23,705 nucleotides of DNA from Chara braunii. Taxonomy: Eukaryota > Streptophyta > Charophyceae > Charales > Characeae. Below are positions 8,916 through 20,132 of the stretch, in pieces. The notes beneath the pieces are model-generated. The model was given only the letters and a program-made list of their open reading frames with translations, did no database searches and was not told where the DNA came from. Made by a program: the position numbers and the translations under genes. Where the stretch lies: contig BFEA01000508.1 in the NCBI GenBank assembly GCA_003427395.1, forward strand, positions 726,378 to 750,082. Direction: 5' to 3'. The stretch's first letter is position 1, and the number at the start of each line of letters is the position of its first letter.

Positions 8916-9854
8916 AATACTCTCTCTCCTCTCAAGTTCATTCATTTCTTTCTGCAATTGGACGACATTGTACTATCTGATGGATTTGTATCTCGAAATT
9001 GGTCAGGATCATAACAACATGGCATCCACACGTTCCCATACACGTGCGCAATGACAAGTGGACTTGGAGAGAGCAATCCACACCAAACCAGATGAGGAAA
9101 ATACAAAGCAGAAGCACACAAATACCCAAAATAGAATTGAATTGAAATTTGAAAATCAATTACAAGTACAGTCTGTCCCCAGTTCAATCAGCAACACCAA
9201 TTTTCCCAAGAATCCCAACCACGTTATCAACACCCACGGACCAATTATTTACAAAGTTTCACCGAAGTATCCGGGAGTCTTCTTCTTCTTCCACCCACTA
9301 TCCCCAAGCTCGAGCTATGGCGTCACTTCCACTTTCAGTGCCCAACCAGACAAGCCTGCAAATGACATACACCCTCCTGGATACGTCACTCTGCACCACT
9401 CGTGAGGCCCAGCTGTGGATGATGTGTCCACTCAGCAGGGGAGCGCAGCTCCCAGGATGAAGAAGAACAGCAACTCAATGAAGATTAAGGCCTGCCACAT
9501 CGAAGAAGACATCAAAGAGCTGCTTCGTGGAAGCTGCCCAAACCCCAACAACACACAAATAGGAGGAAGCGCTCATCAGTACTTGGGCGCCTAGCCCAGT
9601 GTTGCCATCAGCAAAGCTGCTCGGCCCCAGCTATGGCCGCCAGCAGTGTGTGAAGATGATGCTGCCGCGCTACTGAAAATAGCGCTCCAGCTCCGACGCA
9701 ACCTCACACCCAGCTCGTGAAAAGAAGAATGAGCAAAATGAAGCCCCACGTGCCTCGCCAGCCTCCTATTTCTAGACATGGCCTCTACTTTGACCTAAGA
9801 CAGACAGAACACTAAGACCTATGGGCCTACACAAAAGCAGCAGAAAAAGACGAA

Positions 9855-10022
9855 AGGAAACGGCCTAGTGGTCTAAGGCTGCCCAGAAGAGAGACCCCAG
9901 CAAGTGACAAGTACAAGGGTCAAGCCCCGCAAGACCTCAAGACATCGAAAAACTAAAAAACTAAACTACTTAGAAGGAAGCCCCAGTAAGGAACAGGTCA
10001 AGGGATCAAGCCCAGTAGCACC
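9855..10022 (+). other. tRNA-like A/B boxes, possible SINE relic
   Basis: GGCCTAGTGGTCTAAGGCTG near 9861 resembles a tRNA A box. About 60 bp later, AAGGGTCAAGCCCCG is B-box-like and is partly repeated at 9990-10015 (AAGGGATCAAGCCC). No cloverleaf was verified. Confidence 0.25.
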
Positions 10023-10089
10023 CAAAATATTACAAAACTAATATACTCAGTTATACAGCCCGCTGGGAATCTGCAGTTTATTGCATTCT

Positions 10090-11075
10090 TTCCTGCGCAA
10101 AGACCCTTATACTCAAAGACTGCCAGAAATGAACGTAGGCTCTCCTCATCACATTCATTTGCCACAGTAATTATGTTTGCTGATGACCTTACGGTGTTAA
10201 TACGAGCTTTCAATTCTTCCATGGCAGTACTAGTCAGAGCAATGGAAGCATTCAGGCTAGCATTGGAGATGAAGATAAACTTGGGGAAGACAATAGGATG
10301 GTGGCTATCGGAAGAACCTGTCCCCCAGCTCCAAGGCCCTGAAGCTGAAATGACATGGGAAAGGCCAGAGTCCCCCACGAGGTACCTGGGAATTCAAACC
10401 AGCCAATTAAGAAAATGGGAAAAATTCAAATGGAGCCAGACCTTCACATCCCTACTAAGCCGAGCGCTAACCATCAACACTTCCACATTCTCCATGACGT
10501 GGTAGATCACGTCGATCTGGACCATATCTGACCAGACAATCAAAGAGCTGAAGCGGAAAATGAGAGCATATTTATTGTCGAGAGACCCCAACAAAGAGAA
10601 TTATATACCAAAGGTGGCATGACACTATATCACGAGGAGACCGGCGCAAAGAGGTTTGGAGATAATAGACCCCAGACAAGGAACACAAGCTCTCCAAACC
10701 AAATGGATAATCAAACTGCTGACTAAACAATCGCTAGCCTGGAACAAGCTGGCTCTTGACGGCATTAGAAGCCTGGCGCCAACAGCATGCCCCCCCAATA
10801 TGTCAGGTCTATTCTGGGTGATGAACAAAGACTCGAGCCCGAAAACAGGAAGGAGGAGGCGAGTGAGAGGAGAAGCCCCACGACAGGAGCGAGGATCCTT
10901 GCACTACTGGACAGCCTTGCTACTAATCTGGAGAGAAATCATGCCAAGAAAGCTAAACAGTCAAAAGAAGAAGTGCTCAGACAACCACTCTTTGGAAACC
11001 CATGGGTCAGAGACGAAGGGAACCATACGCGCAACAGGTGGCTAACATGGATAAAAAATGGGATCTAGAGAGTGA
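10090..11075 (+). pseudogene. LINE A RT catalytic box and thumb region
   Basis: The FADDLTVLIRAFNSS motif at about 10171 carries the two catalytic Asp residues of RT. It is followed by a GWWLSEEPVP segment, a PTRYLGIQ motif (typical LINE YLG) and, in the next part, TLQTKW-like QALQTKWIIKLLTKQ and SGLFWVMNKD, all paralleled in LINE B. Stops at 10503 and 10621 and a frame change near 10850 break it. Confidence 0.85.
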
Positions 11076-11179
11076 GAGATGTGTGGAACGGCGAAAGGAA
11101 CGACTGGCGGGACGAGGATGACCTTAAAACCCGGCTGAAGGCTGTCACCACAGAGATGAAAACTTGTAGAAGATCATAG

Positions 11180-12350
11180 AAAGCATTCCAGGCAGATGGA
11201 AAGAATTGCTCAAAGAGGAATTCACCTGGAAATCAGGGGAATGGGGAATCCTGATCCAGGACAACACTCCGACGAGGGCGTACCAATTTTCCCATCGACA
11301 AGCAAGACAAGGGTCAACGGCTATCTTCACATCCTTTCCTATCCGATGCAAAAAGCCAGATGAACCGGTCATTAACAACACAGATCTACAAACAGCAACG
11401 CTGCTAGCCTTCACACTTCGCAAAGTGAGGGTGACAGGAATCTGGCCAAAACAGATTTTCCAGATCAGAGTATCAATTCAGATCTAGAAATTTGACCCAC
11501 AGGAATGGGCTCGGCTCCCACAGAGAGACAGGACCAGCAAACCACCCACTCCAATTTCTGAATGTACGGTCAGACTAGCTTACAAGATGTTATTTAAAAT
11601 AAGGGACCCGGAACCAGTAATAAAGGGCAGGTGGAGCAAGTGAATTGGCGCTGACTCAGAACAAACATCTAAGATCCCATGGCAGAAGTACAGAACTGTA
11701 ACCCCAGTTAAACTCAGAAGCATGAAATGGCTCGTAGCATATGCTGCTCTGCCGGTAAATCAGTGGCTGCACCTTACAAGAAGGAAGAACAATCCAAACA
11801 GCTCCGATACTTGTAAAGCCTGCTCAGACCAGGAACTAGAAGACATGATACACTGCCTAATTAGTTGCAAAGAGCCACAGAATATTGGGCAAGGGCATCT
11901 GATCTATGGGACAGCCTGTTTCTATCCCCTCTCCCTGAACACCCCCTTCAACTTCTCCTCTGGACTAACTCACTCTCTAACCTGGGCAAATCAGAAGGGA
12001 TCTGGTTCAAAATCATACGCAGGACACACCCTGGGCTATTGGGAAAGAGAGATGCAGCAGAACGCTGGAGGGCACCAGGAACCCACGGGAGAAGGTCTGA
12101 GCTGCAACTAAAGGGATGATCGAGGCAGAAATTCTATGCCAGTGGAAGAAGGTTAAAACTTGGGTGCAGAACAGTCCAGAGACAAAAGAAGTGGTGCTGG
12201 CAAAATTCAAGCGTATCTGGTTGGCAGAAGGCAAAGTTGCGCGGCTAAATGGACTTAACCCGAGGTGGAAGGACTGGCACAACTCGGACACAGCAACAGG
12301 TCGGGAGATCTCCCAGACACTAGAAGAACCATCTACGAGCTGGGTATAGC
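11180..12350 (+). pseudogene. LINE A C-terminal region with zf-RVT zinc knuckle
   Basis: KWLVAYAALPVNQWLHLTRR followed by CKACSDQELEDMIHCLISC is the zf-RVT pattern (Cys-x2-Cys ... His-Cys-x3-Cys) near 11725-11875. Downstream, GKVARLNGLNPRWKDW corresponds to GKVALIRG near the end of LINE B, so the whole C-terminus is present. Several stops and a frame shift near 11880 make it a pseudogene. Confidence 0.85.
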
Positions 12351-12562
12351 AGGCCAACTAGACAGGCCGCAGAAGAAGACAACAGCACAGGACACGCAGA
12401 CAGACGAGGACAAGGGATATCGGAGAGGGCATGAATAGGGCCCAACAACAACGAGCAACCGAGTTTGGACAGGGTTTTGCCTCACTCCTCAGAGTGGAAA
12501 AGGCAAGCTGATAGTCAATCCTCCACGAAGATGAAGCAATCAACACTGTTCAGGAGTCCTTC

Positions 12563-12851
12563 GGCAAAATGGAAGGAAGTTTGTGTGTGTCATTTTTTAA
12601 TCACTTGCCAGTGGAATAGGAACTGGACTCAAAACGGAAGGAAGCATGTGTGTCATTTTCGTATCACTTACCGGCGGAATAGGAACCGGACTGATGCTCC
12701 CCAGAATGGATATGGAGTCAGGCGTAACATGGGGAGGGGTTAAGGTTTATATGTAATGACTTGCAAATGGAACAAGAGCCGGACTGACGCTCCCCAGAAT
12801 AGAAGGAGTTGGGCCCACCTGGGCTTGTGTTTCTTTTAAAAAAAAAAAAAA
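12563..12851 (+). repeat. LINE A 3' tail: repeated unit plus poly(A)
   Basis: About three diverged copies of a unit with TATCACTTACCGGCGGAATA, GGAACCGGACTGATGC and TCCCCAGAATGG (near 12563, 12640 and 12750) are followed by an A run at 12839-12851. One copy of the same unit sits on the minus strand at 14783-14850 beside LINE B's poly(A). This supports it being the family's 3' UTR. Confidence 0.7.
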
Positions 12852-14284
12852 GAAAAGGTGATGCAACCAAACTCGTCTTCTTCCTTGCTCAGCACGCATG
12901 CAAACAGATGGCAATCACACTGGCGCCAGGCGCTCACACAAAGCTCAGAGATATCGTGGCCAAGAACACAGTTCAGATACAACTTGCTTCCAACGGCTAT
13001 GGCGCCTGTGCGCCCTGACAACAACCTTCCGACACTGTATTCCTAGCAACTGTTCCCACGCACGCTGCTCTGGATCTCCCTGGATGTCCCACACACGCAT
13101 ACACTTCAGAGAACACCCGCACACATACACGCTGTAGCCTATCTCTATCCCACAGCAGCTATGGCTGCCTCCTCCTCCCTGCTACTAACTAGCAGCTATG
13201 GCCGCTTCGTCTCCCTCACCGCCCTCTTCTCCCTCGAGCACCTGCAGACCTCCTTGCACAAGTCGCTCAGGCAGCGCTTCCCGCACGGCTCACGGGTTGA
13301 ATGAATGAATGACTGGACGCTGCCTCTTGATTTATACTTCGGTTGGTCGCTGGTCTGCTCCTTTCCACCGGGCCCAGGGTGCACACAGTCCCACATGGTA
13401 CTTGCTGACTGGACAAAGTGCGACTGAGACTGGGTACCGCTGACTAGACAAGGTTAGCACTTCCGCACGGCTCACAGGTTGAATGAATGAATGACTGGAC
13501 GCTGCCTCTTGATTTATACTTCAGTTGGTCGCTGGTCTGCTCCTTTCCACCGGGCCAAGGGTGCACACAGTCCCACATAGTACTTGCTGACTGGACAAAG
13601 TGCGACTGGGACTGGGTACCGCTGACTAGACAAGGTTGGACTGCCCACTTGCCCACTTGCTTCCAGCCTGACTCTGGTGACCCTCGAAAGGCCACTTCCG
13701 GACCTTCCGGAAGTCTGTAGACTTGGCCTTTCGGGACTGTAGCAGCTATGACCTTGACCTTTCAGGGCTGTAGCAGCTACGACTTCTACACAACTACGAC
13801 CCCTACTTGACAGACCTACGGTTCAAGACCCGACGACTACACGAACCTGCAACAGACAACAACAACTACCAAAACACAGGTCACGAGTTCAAACACACAG
13901 AGGTCGACTTGGTACTGTACACGGGTCAGGGCAAGGTCTAGGGATCGAGCCCTGGGATCTGTGTCTGCTACTGCAAAGGTGAAAACCGATTCAGCGACTG
14001 TGACACGGACTTGTTTCACCAACTCATCAGGAGGTGTGTTACACGTGTACGGCTATGTGTGAAGCGGTGGACATCATGCGGGGCACAGCGCACGTGCACG
14101 TAATGCGGCACTCCCCCCGAAATCAGAGGTCATTGCGAAAACCAGTGACTGGGATGCACTGTTCCGTTGGTGGATAAGCAGATGGAGGATCAATCAGATG
14201 AGAAGCGAAGTGATGGTCCACAACAGAATGACGAGCTTGTGAACACAGTGATGGACTTAATAGTGTAGGTGCAAGTAAAGGCAA
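12852..14284. other. Intergenic-type intronic sequence with duplications
   Basis: No gene is recognised. It holds a 182-bp tandem duplication (13280-13637), repeated GTAGCAGCTAYGAC motifs (13738-13790) and otherwise unique sequence. Confidence 0.5.
13280..13637. repeat. 182-bp tandem duplication
   Basis: Two copies start at CCGCACGGCTCAC (13281 and 13463) and end at TGACTAGACAAGGTT (13441 and 13623), always at offset 182. Only a handful of differences suggests a fairly recent duplication. Confidence 0.92.
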
Positions 14285-14738
14285 GGGGAGTATGCTGACA
14301 GCCATGACAGTAAGTTGACACAAAGCCATTGCGGTAAGGTGACAACTGTAAGTTTGGCAGCCGTAAATTCACTGCCGTAAGTTTGACAGGCCCAACTGTA
14401 AGGTGACAACTGTATATTTTAACCGCAGTAATTTGAGAGCTGTAAATTCACTATTCGAGTACTGCAGTAAGTTGAAAGCCACCGCAAGTGCGCTGCAGTA
14501 AATTGCCGGCCGCTAGCTCACTGCAGTAAGAAAGATGACAGCTACATGTTCACTGCAGTAAGTAAGTTGACAGCCGCAAGTTATCTCTTTTTTTGTTTTC
14601 CTTCTTGTTAAAAAGGGTGACTATCTTGAGATATCATCAAAGAACTGACCAGTGGAGTTTTAACTCGGGTCTGTATCTCAACAGTTCAAGGGTGTACCAA
14701 CTGAGCTAGGCCAGTTGATAGCCGCAAGTTCTCACTTC
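14285..14738. repeat. Degenerate minisatellite, left part
   Basis: Imperfect units of about 28 bp built on CACTGCAGTAAGTTGACAGC plus CGTAAATT. The array continues at 20395-20580, on the other side of LINE B. A tRNA-like stretch (14644-14715) lies inside it. Confidence 0.85.
14644..14715 (-). pseudogene. tRNA-like relic, 72 nt
   Basis: The ends ACTGGCC and GGTCAGT form a 7-bp acceptor-type stem with one G-U. An excellent A box (TAGCTCAGTTGGTA) lies at the correct position, and the loop CTGTTGA would place anticodon GTT (Asn) at 34-36. The D, anticodon and T stems do not pair well and the B box is degraded, so it is at best a decayed tRNA or SINE head. Confidence 0.3.
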
Positions 14739-14930
14739 CTCTTTTTTTTTAACAAAAAACAGAACCTTAGGGCTCTGGCTCCTTTTCCATTCTGGGGAGC
14801 ATCAGTCAAGTTCCTTTTCCACCGGCAAGTCAGAAAGAGTTACAACAAGTACTCACTCCACGCTCCTCCCCCTTATGGTGTGGAGGTCCAAAGGACGGCA
14901 TTGATTGCTTTCCGAAGAAAAGGATGTACC

Positions 14931-15410
14931 TGTTACGGAGTCCACCAGAGCTCGATCCCTGGTCTGCGGGTTACCACCCGCCAGCTTGCTGTATTTATTC
15001 TTTTTTCATTTTTACAATTTTCTTGTTTTCTTTTCTTTGTTTCTACTTTTTCTGATTTCAGACAGTTGAAGCCATCTGCATTCTGGCGCCCGTTTCCAAA
15101 ATCCTTCTTTTAGGACGTTCGGATTTCGGACACTTGGCAGCATCCGACATTCTGGCACCCACTGTCAGACTTTCGACTTTCAGTTCTGGCCCTGAGGCAT
15201 TTTCACTTTTGCCCTCAGGACCGGACTTGAGTCCAGTACTTATGTGCGGACTCAAGCCCAGTACAGGCAACCAGTTTTCAGCCTCAGTGCTTGTGTTCAG
15301 TGTGACTTTGCTGCAACATTGTGTTCGGGAATTCAAGACTGCTGCGACTTTGCAACTTTGAGTCTGCGTCCGTCCAGTCGTTTCGAGTCTGCATCGAGTT
15401 GAGTGAACCC
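14931..15410 (+). mobile_element. Second copy of the TGTTACG LTR, in LINE B 3' UTR
   Basis: It starts TGTTACGGAGTCCACCAGAG and then GCTCGATCCCTGGTCT, as in the solo LTR at 19654. Similarity continues with GTGTGACTTTGCTG and TCTGCGTCCG. The right end is not clear: no CGTTACA or repeat of the left flank GTACC is seen. The copy is either truncated or more diverged. Orientation is assigned only by alignment with the other copy. Confidence 0.65.
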
Positions 15411-15889
15411 TTCACCCCTGCCTAAGTTAGCATAAACTATTCTACTATTGGCATAACACTTTGGCTTTTGTACGTTGTCCCCTTGGGCCTCAACCATCCT
15501 GTTCCTCTCAGCTCCTTGGCTGTCAGATCTTCCCAACTCTCTAGAACTGTTGGTTAGGCCTTTTCCCCTAATCTTCCGACCTCTACGCCTTGCCTACTTG
15601 TGTTACTGCATACTTGGCATAAACGGCTTGGGCCCTTACTTATCTGTCATCTCTATATTGTAACTGTTTTTTTAACACTGTTCTATAGCTACTACCTTAG
15701 ATCTTGGCTATCCTGGATCTGTGTTAATCCTGAGCCTTACATCCTAATTGGTTTGTCCCTGTCCTTATCGGCTGTGGATCCTCGTGCTCTCGTATCTTTT
15801 GTGCTGGTCTGTTTTGACAGTTCTTGTTATGGGCTTTCAATTAGTCTAGTCTGAGGACATGTTGACTTCTAAGGACTCGGGGATACCAT

Positions 15890-16453
15890 TTACTGAGGGG
15901 TGTTGCGATTGTGTCTTGGTGGGGTTTCCTCCCATAATCTAAATACTATAGCTGAGCCACGGATGAGTGCAACTTTGCCTTTTGCTAGGAAGATTTCTTC
16001 GAAATTGTGTTGATGCTCCTTGCTTGGTCCTCATCTTCCTTCATCCTCGTTCTTACCTTGCGCCATAGGACCCAGTATTCAGTTTCTACCTGTTGTTGGA
16101 GTAGTCCCCACGCTTCTTGGGCGTGCATTTTTTGCCTTTCTATTGTTTCTTGACATCTTTCTCCCATATAACCCATAGTGTGGCTTTTCTATTCTGAAGA
16201 AGTTTGATTCTAGTGGGCTCCTGACTTCCGGGGTGTTGAATCCGAGGAGTAGGAATGTGCTGTTGCTTGTAAGAGTCGTGCCTATTACTGCATTCCATAT
16301 ACTTGTTGCTTTTTGGCATAGCGGTTTTATTCTGGGACACAGGAGAAAACAGTGGTATAAGTTTCCCATTTGACCATTGTTGCATTTGGCGCACAGTTCT
16401 TTCAGTGGGCTTCTGTCTTCCTTTTTTCTTCTGGCATTTAGCCATTGGCTCAA
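15890..16453 (-). pseudogene. LINE B zf-RVT and C-terminal end
   Basis: SQWLNARRKKEDRSP followed by CAKCNNGQMGNLYHCFLLC gives the Cys-x2-Cys...His-Cys-x3-Cys knuckle. GKVALIRGSAIVFRLW near 15970-15920 corresponds to the LINE A end. The frame is broken around 16180 and 15985. Confidence 0.8.
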
Positions 16454-16969
16454 AGGGACTGCTAGGTATAGGCTTCTAAATTTAGGCCGGTGAGTAGACG
16501 CTATTCTGGTATTGGGTAGAAAGTTTCTGGTTCTACTTCAAGGTGTCTTTTCCAAGATTCTGCTATTATTGGGTCCGGTTTTGCGGAGCAGCGTCTCAGT
16601 CTATAGCCTAGTCTGGTTGTGTAGCGTAGTAAGTTGAACTTGGTATTGATTCCTAAGGTTCCTTGCTTTAGGTTCCATGCCCATTCTGTTGGGTCTACTT
16701 CTAGATTCTCTAAGGGGTTTGAGGGAGATAGATGGTTAGCTCTTTGTTTTCTATTGCTCTTATCTTTCTTAGGTTATCCTCTCGGACTGATACTTGTGCT
16801 GTCGGGTTTTTGCATATTTTGCAGTGGTCAGAACCTGGTTCCTCTATTCCGTGCATAGTAAATGTGTACCAGTTTTGTTTGCCTTCTTCTCTGCCCCAGT
16901 ATGCTATCCAGCGAATAATCCGAGATAAACGGATTCTCAAACTAATTGCGTGCTTCTGTAGGGGCTCAA

Positions 16970-17932
16970 TTAATATTGCCGCCCAGTCTCCTGTTGTCCA
17001 TTGCCCGTTTTTTTTAGTGTTGGCACCCACACTCTTGTGGGATGGCTGCTATGATCTCCTGTAGGTTCTGATTTAATCAATGGCAGACCTTGAGATGTTG
17101 TCTGAGTTGTTTGCTTCCATTCTTTCGTATTATCATCCCAGATGTGTTTGATCTGCCATATTCCTCTCTTCAACCAGACCCCCCATTTTGCGCCTTTTGA
17201 GGTCAGCGTTATTGGGCTTCCATCTTCTTTTGTTATCCACTGGTTACAGAATAGGCGCTGTCTTACTATCTCCTCCTTGCTGTGTGGTTTCTTGACCCTA
17301 GCTGGGAAGATTTCTCTACAAGCACGAAGGATCCCTTTCCAGAATCCCAACCTAGACTCGTTTCTTGGGTACATTGTGGTGTGATTTCCCCCTTTCATTG
17401 ACCATGATTTGCTCATTACCCAGAAGGAACTTTCGATGTTGTCTGGGCTGTTATATATTGGTAGTTGCTGTATCCCCTCTAGGGCTAAGGTTCTCCAGGG
17501 CAGACGAGGTCTAGTGATGAGCTTAAGGATCCATTTGGTCTGGAGGGTTTTTATTTGGGTCGTGAGGTCTAGGACTCCCAGCCCCCCGAACCGTTTTTGG
17601 TAGTGACATACTGCAAGGCGACTTTGGTTATGAAGTGTTGCCTGGACGCGTCTCCTGTCCACAGATAGGATGTAGCTTTCCTTCTTAAGTTCCTCCATGT
17701 CAAATGGTGGGGAACCCAAAAGGCTGCAACGTACCACATCATGGAGAAAATGAACGAGTTCAATATTAAGGCTCTTCCATGTAATGAGGTATTCGCTTAT
17801 CATCTTGGCTAGGAGGCTAGGCGACATTTTTGTCTCTGCTCCATGTTTTGTCATTTGGATCCCTAAGATTCTCAATGGGTCCTTAGGGTCAGACCAAGTC
17901 ATACCATCGGGAGTGTTTTGAGGGGGATCCAT
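16970..17932 (-). pseudogene. LINE B RT thumb and C-terminal ORF, 320 codons
   Basis: The longest open stretch in the window. It contains LRILGIQMTKHG (the YLGI-type motif), FGGLGVLDLTTQIKTLQTKW and SSFWVMSKSWSMKG, each matching LINE A at the same spacing. Its intactness over 320 codons suggests a younger age than LINE A. Confidence 0.88.
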
Positions 17933-18014
17933 GCTTCCATCCGTTAGCCACCATCCTACTGTTTCTTATCATTTGGTTCACATTTTGGAAGCCAATTGAT
18001 ATGCGCGCATTGCT

Positions 18015-18724
18015 CTAGTGAGGGCCTCGAAGAATGAGTTGAATATGATCGTGGGAGGTATGTGATGGGGTCTGTTGGGGGTCTTCAGAAGGGTTTAGGA
18101 GTCTTTGCATGGAAGGGTCTTTCATAAGGAAAGATGTTATTGCCTCCATAATAAACAGGAATATAGGGGCTGCTAATGGATCTCCTTGCCTTACAGGCCT
18201 AGACATCTTGTAGAGATCAGATATCTGTCCATTTACTTGAACTGCTCCATGTGCATTGTTGTATAGAATTCTAACCCATTTTCTGAAGTTCGGACCTACT
18301 CCCGTCTTTTCCATACATTGTTGGACAAAATCCCAGTTGACCTGGTCGTAAGCCTTCTCAAAGTCAAAGAAGAGGGTTGTTGATTCAAAATTGCTTATCT
18401 TTAACATATCTTACTGATTCATCTAATGTCATTACGTTGTCTAGTATGAATCTGCCTGGGATGAAGCCTGTCTGGTCTGTGTGGAAGCCGCTTCTTGTGA
18501 TTTTCCTTACTTTGTTTGTTAGGAGCTTGGCTAGGATCTTATATGCCACTGTTAGTAGCGTGATAGGTCGGTATTTTTTTATGTCAGTGGGGTCCCCTTT
18601 CTTATATAATAGGGTAACTATACCAGTACTGAGGTACTTTCCTATACCATCCGATGTCCATACTGTTCTTAAAAACCTGCAGTATTCCTCCCCTAAGAGT
18701 TCCCAGTACTTGGATCTGAAGTGA
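18015..18724 (-). pseudogene. LINE B reverse transcriptase core, FADD box lost
   Basis: The minus strand gives YRPITLLTVAYKILAKLL, then TGFIPGRFILDNV, then FDFEKAYDQVNWDFV (first catalytic Asp), then RQGDPLAAPIFLFIMEAI. These are RVT_1 motifs in order. After SMQRLLNPSED the frame fails and the FADD box present in LINE A has no counterpart. The following helix resumes in another frame (FNSFFEALTRAMRAYQL). A stop and frameshift also fall near 18407. Confidence 0.9.
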
Positions 18725-18825
18725 GGCCCTCTTCTCCTCTAAGTTGGTGAATGGCAGCGTTTCTTCCTCTTGCTTAAATCTTTTGGAAGAAATACTTCGT
18801 CATTTTTTCTCCTTCCTCCCACTCC

Positions 18826-19101
18826 CTAACTCTTGCTCTCGGTCTCATCCCCTTTGCTTTCCATTACTTCCACTCTTGCTTTAGCTAGTGAGTCTTCATA
18901 TGATGTGTGGTCTGGGTTATTGATGAGGTTCCTTTCCACCACTTGGGCTGCTGCTTCTAGTTCTTGTATGCGTTGGTTCCTTTTGGCTGCCAGTTTTCTA
19001 AATCCTACGGAGGCTGCTTTAGATAAATTGGCTACTATACTCGAGAAGTTCACTCTTTCCTTTTCCAAGTCTATGCATGAGATAGTTATGGCTTCCTTCA
19101 T
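18826..19101 (-). pseudogene. LINE B linker between endonuclease and RT
   Basis: A helical, charged segment (KAASVGFRKLAAKRNQRIQE and LEAAAQVVERNL) lies where LINE proteins have a coiled linker before RT. The endonuclease C-terminal part, including the SDH motif, is missing between about 19195 and 19101. Confidence 0.65.
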
Positions 19102-19653
19102 TTGTTGGGTGTCTAGAACGGAGTTATTAATCTTGAAGAAGCTAGGGTTTATTGTACTTCTGGGTTGAAGAGTAGATTAATGAAGATCGGGCTAGTGCGT
19201 TCATCTCCTGAGCCTCACTTAGCGGGGTTTCTTCCCTACCCATCTGTGAGGAGGAGATCCAGTCGTTAGATGGAACAAGTACGGTGTTCCAATCGCCTAC
19301 TGGTAACAAGTGTTTTTGTGTGTCGCGCCTTGCTAAGACACGTTGTATGAAGGTTATTCTCTGAGATGAGTCCTTGGGTGCATAAGCATTTATTAGTCGG
19401 AAGATTTCTCCCTTGTACGTGAAAAAAATATGTATCCATCTGCCATTTTCTGCATTTGTCTTACACTCGATGATATTGATTTGATTGGTTGCTCTCGAGT
19501 TTCCATTCCAGAGGACGGTTGTACCTGCTGAACTAATTCTTGGGGACGGTGGCCATTGGCTTGCTTTCACATATCTCAGTCTTGACACTATTTCATTGAT
19601 TGTCGCTTGGTGTTCTGCTGAGTTTGTTAAATGTGTTTCTTGTACGCATACTA

Positions 19654-20132
19654 TGTTACGGACTTCGCCAGGGCTCGATCCCTGGTCTATCTTTTGCTGT
19701 TTCGGCTGCATCCCGTTTTCGGCCTGGCACCCTTTTTCCAAACCCCTCCTTTGGTACCGTAGGATTTTGGACAACTGGCGCCATGCTGCAATTCGGGCGC
19801 CACTTTCAAATACTGCATTTTTCAGTTCTGCCCTCGGGGCCTTTCCAGAAATGCCCCTGGTACCGTACGTGTCACCGGTACTTATACCGGCTCCCCGTAC
19901 GGTACGGGGACCAGTCTCGTACCAGTTCTCGGCTGCTGTACTCGTACTCAGTGTGACTTGCTGTTTCGGCATTCGGAATCCAAGACTTCGACTTTGTGAC
20001 TTGCCACTGTCTCTGCGTCCGATCCTCAGTCCGAGTCCGTCGTGTCAAGTGAGTGAGTGTGTGTGTGTGTGCTCTCACTCTCTCCCTCTCTCTCCTCTCC
20101 CTCGGCTCACCCTCAGCCTCACGCTCGTTACA
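19654..20132 (+). mobile_element. Solo LTR, 479 bp
   Basis: It begins TGTTACG and ends CGTTACA, short inverted ends of the TG...CA type, and is flanked by a perfect 5-bp duplication TACTA (19649-19653 and 20133-20137). Excising it with one TACTA restores the LINE endonuclease reading frame through PDIVCVQETH. It contains a palindrome CCAGGGCTCGATCCCTGG, a KpnI-like GGTACC/GTACGGTACGGG cluster, and a (GT)n/CT-rich stretch before the end. Strand is nominal. Confidence 0.88.

Larger units (their letters stand above)
7139..10085. mobile_element. 2.95-kb insert splitting LINE A
   Basis: Comparison with LINE B shows these bases are absent from the element's coding order. The segment begins TGTTATG and ends ATTGCA, and is flanked on both sides by TTCT (7135-7138 and 10086-10089), a possible 4-bp target duplication. 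It contains two SINE-like copies, a (CA)n run, a 42-bp triplication, CTT-rich tracts and tRNA-like boxes. I found no terminal direct repeats or transposase, so its class is unknown. Confidence 0.5.
6988..12851 (+). mobile_element. LINE A, 5'-truncated non-LTR retrotransposon (interrupted 7139-10085)
   Basis: Homology to LINE B begins around WILN/HING near 6988 and continues with VRQGDPLAPPIFLFVMEAIA. It breaks at 7138 and resumes at 10086 with SFLRKDPYTQRL, exactly where LINE B has TSFLMKDPSMQRL. It then carries FADDLTVLI, the RT thumb/C-terminal region, a zf-RVT zinc knuckle and a 3' tail with an A13 run (12839-12851). Multiple stops and frame changes show it is dead. The 5' truncation inside RT is typical of incomplete target-primed reverse transcription. 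Confidence 0.85.

Noticed and set aside
8828-9040. Possible Copia-like LTR end and gag start (TGTTGGGCG, ATGGCATCCACACG)
   Set aside because: There is no matching second LTR, primer-binding site or target duplication, and the putative frame stops after 11 codons.
9058-9460. Overlapping plus-strand ORFs of about 100 codons
   Set aside because: There are no recognisable motifs and the composition is consistent with chance open frames in low-GC intronic DNA.
14285-14738. Possible CRISPR array
   Set aside because: The units are imperfect, contiguous and without unique spacers, in a eukaryotic intron.
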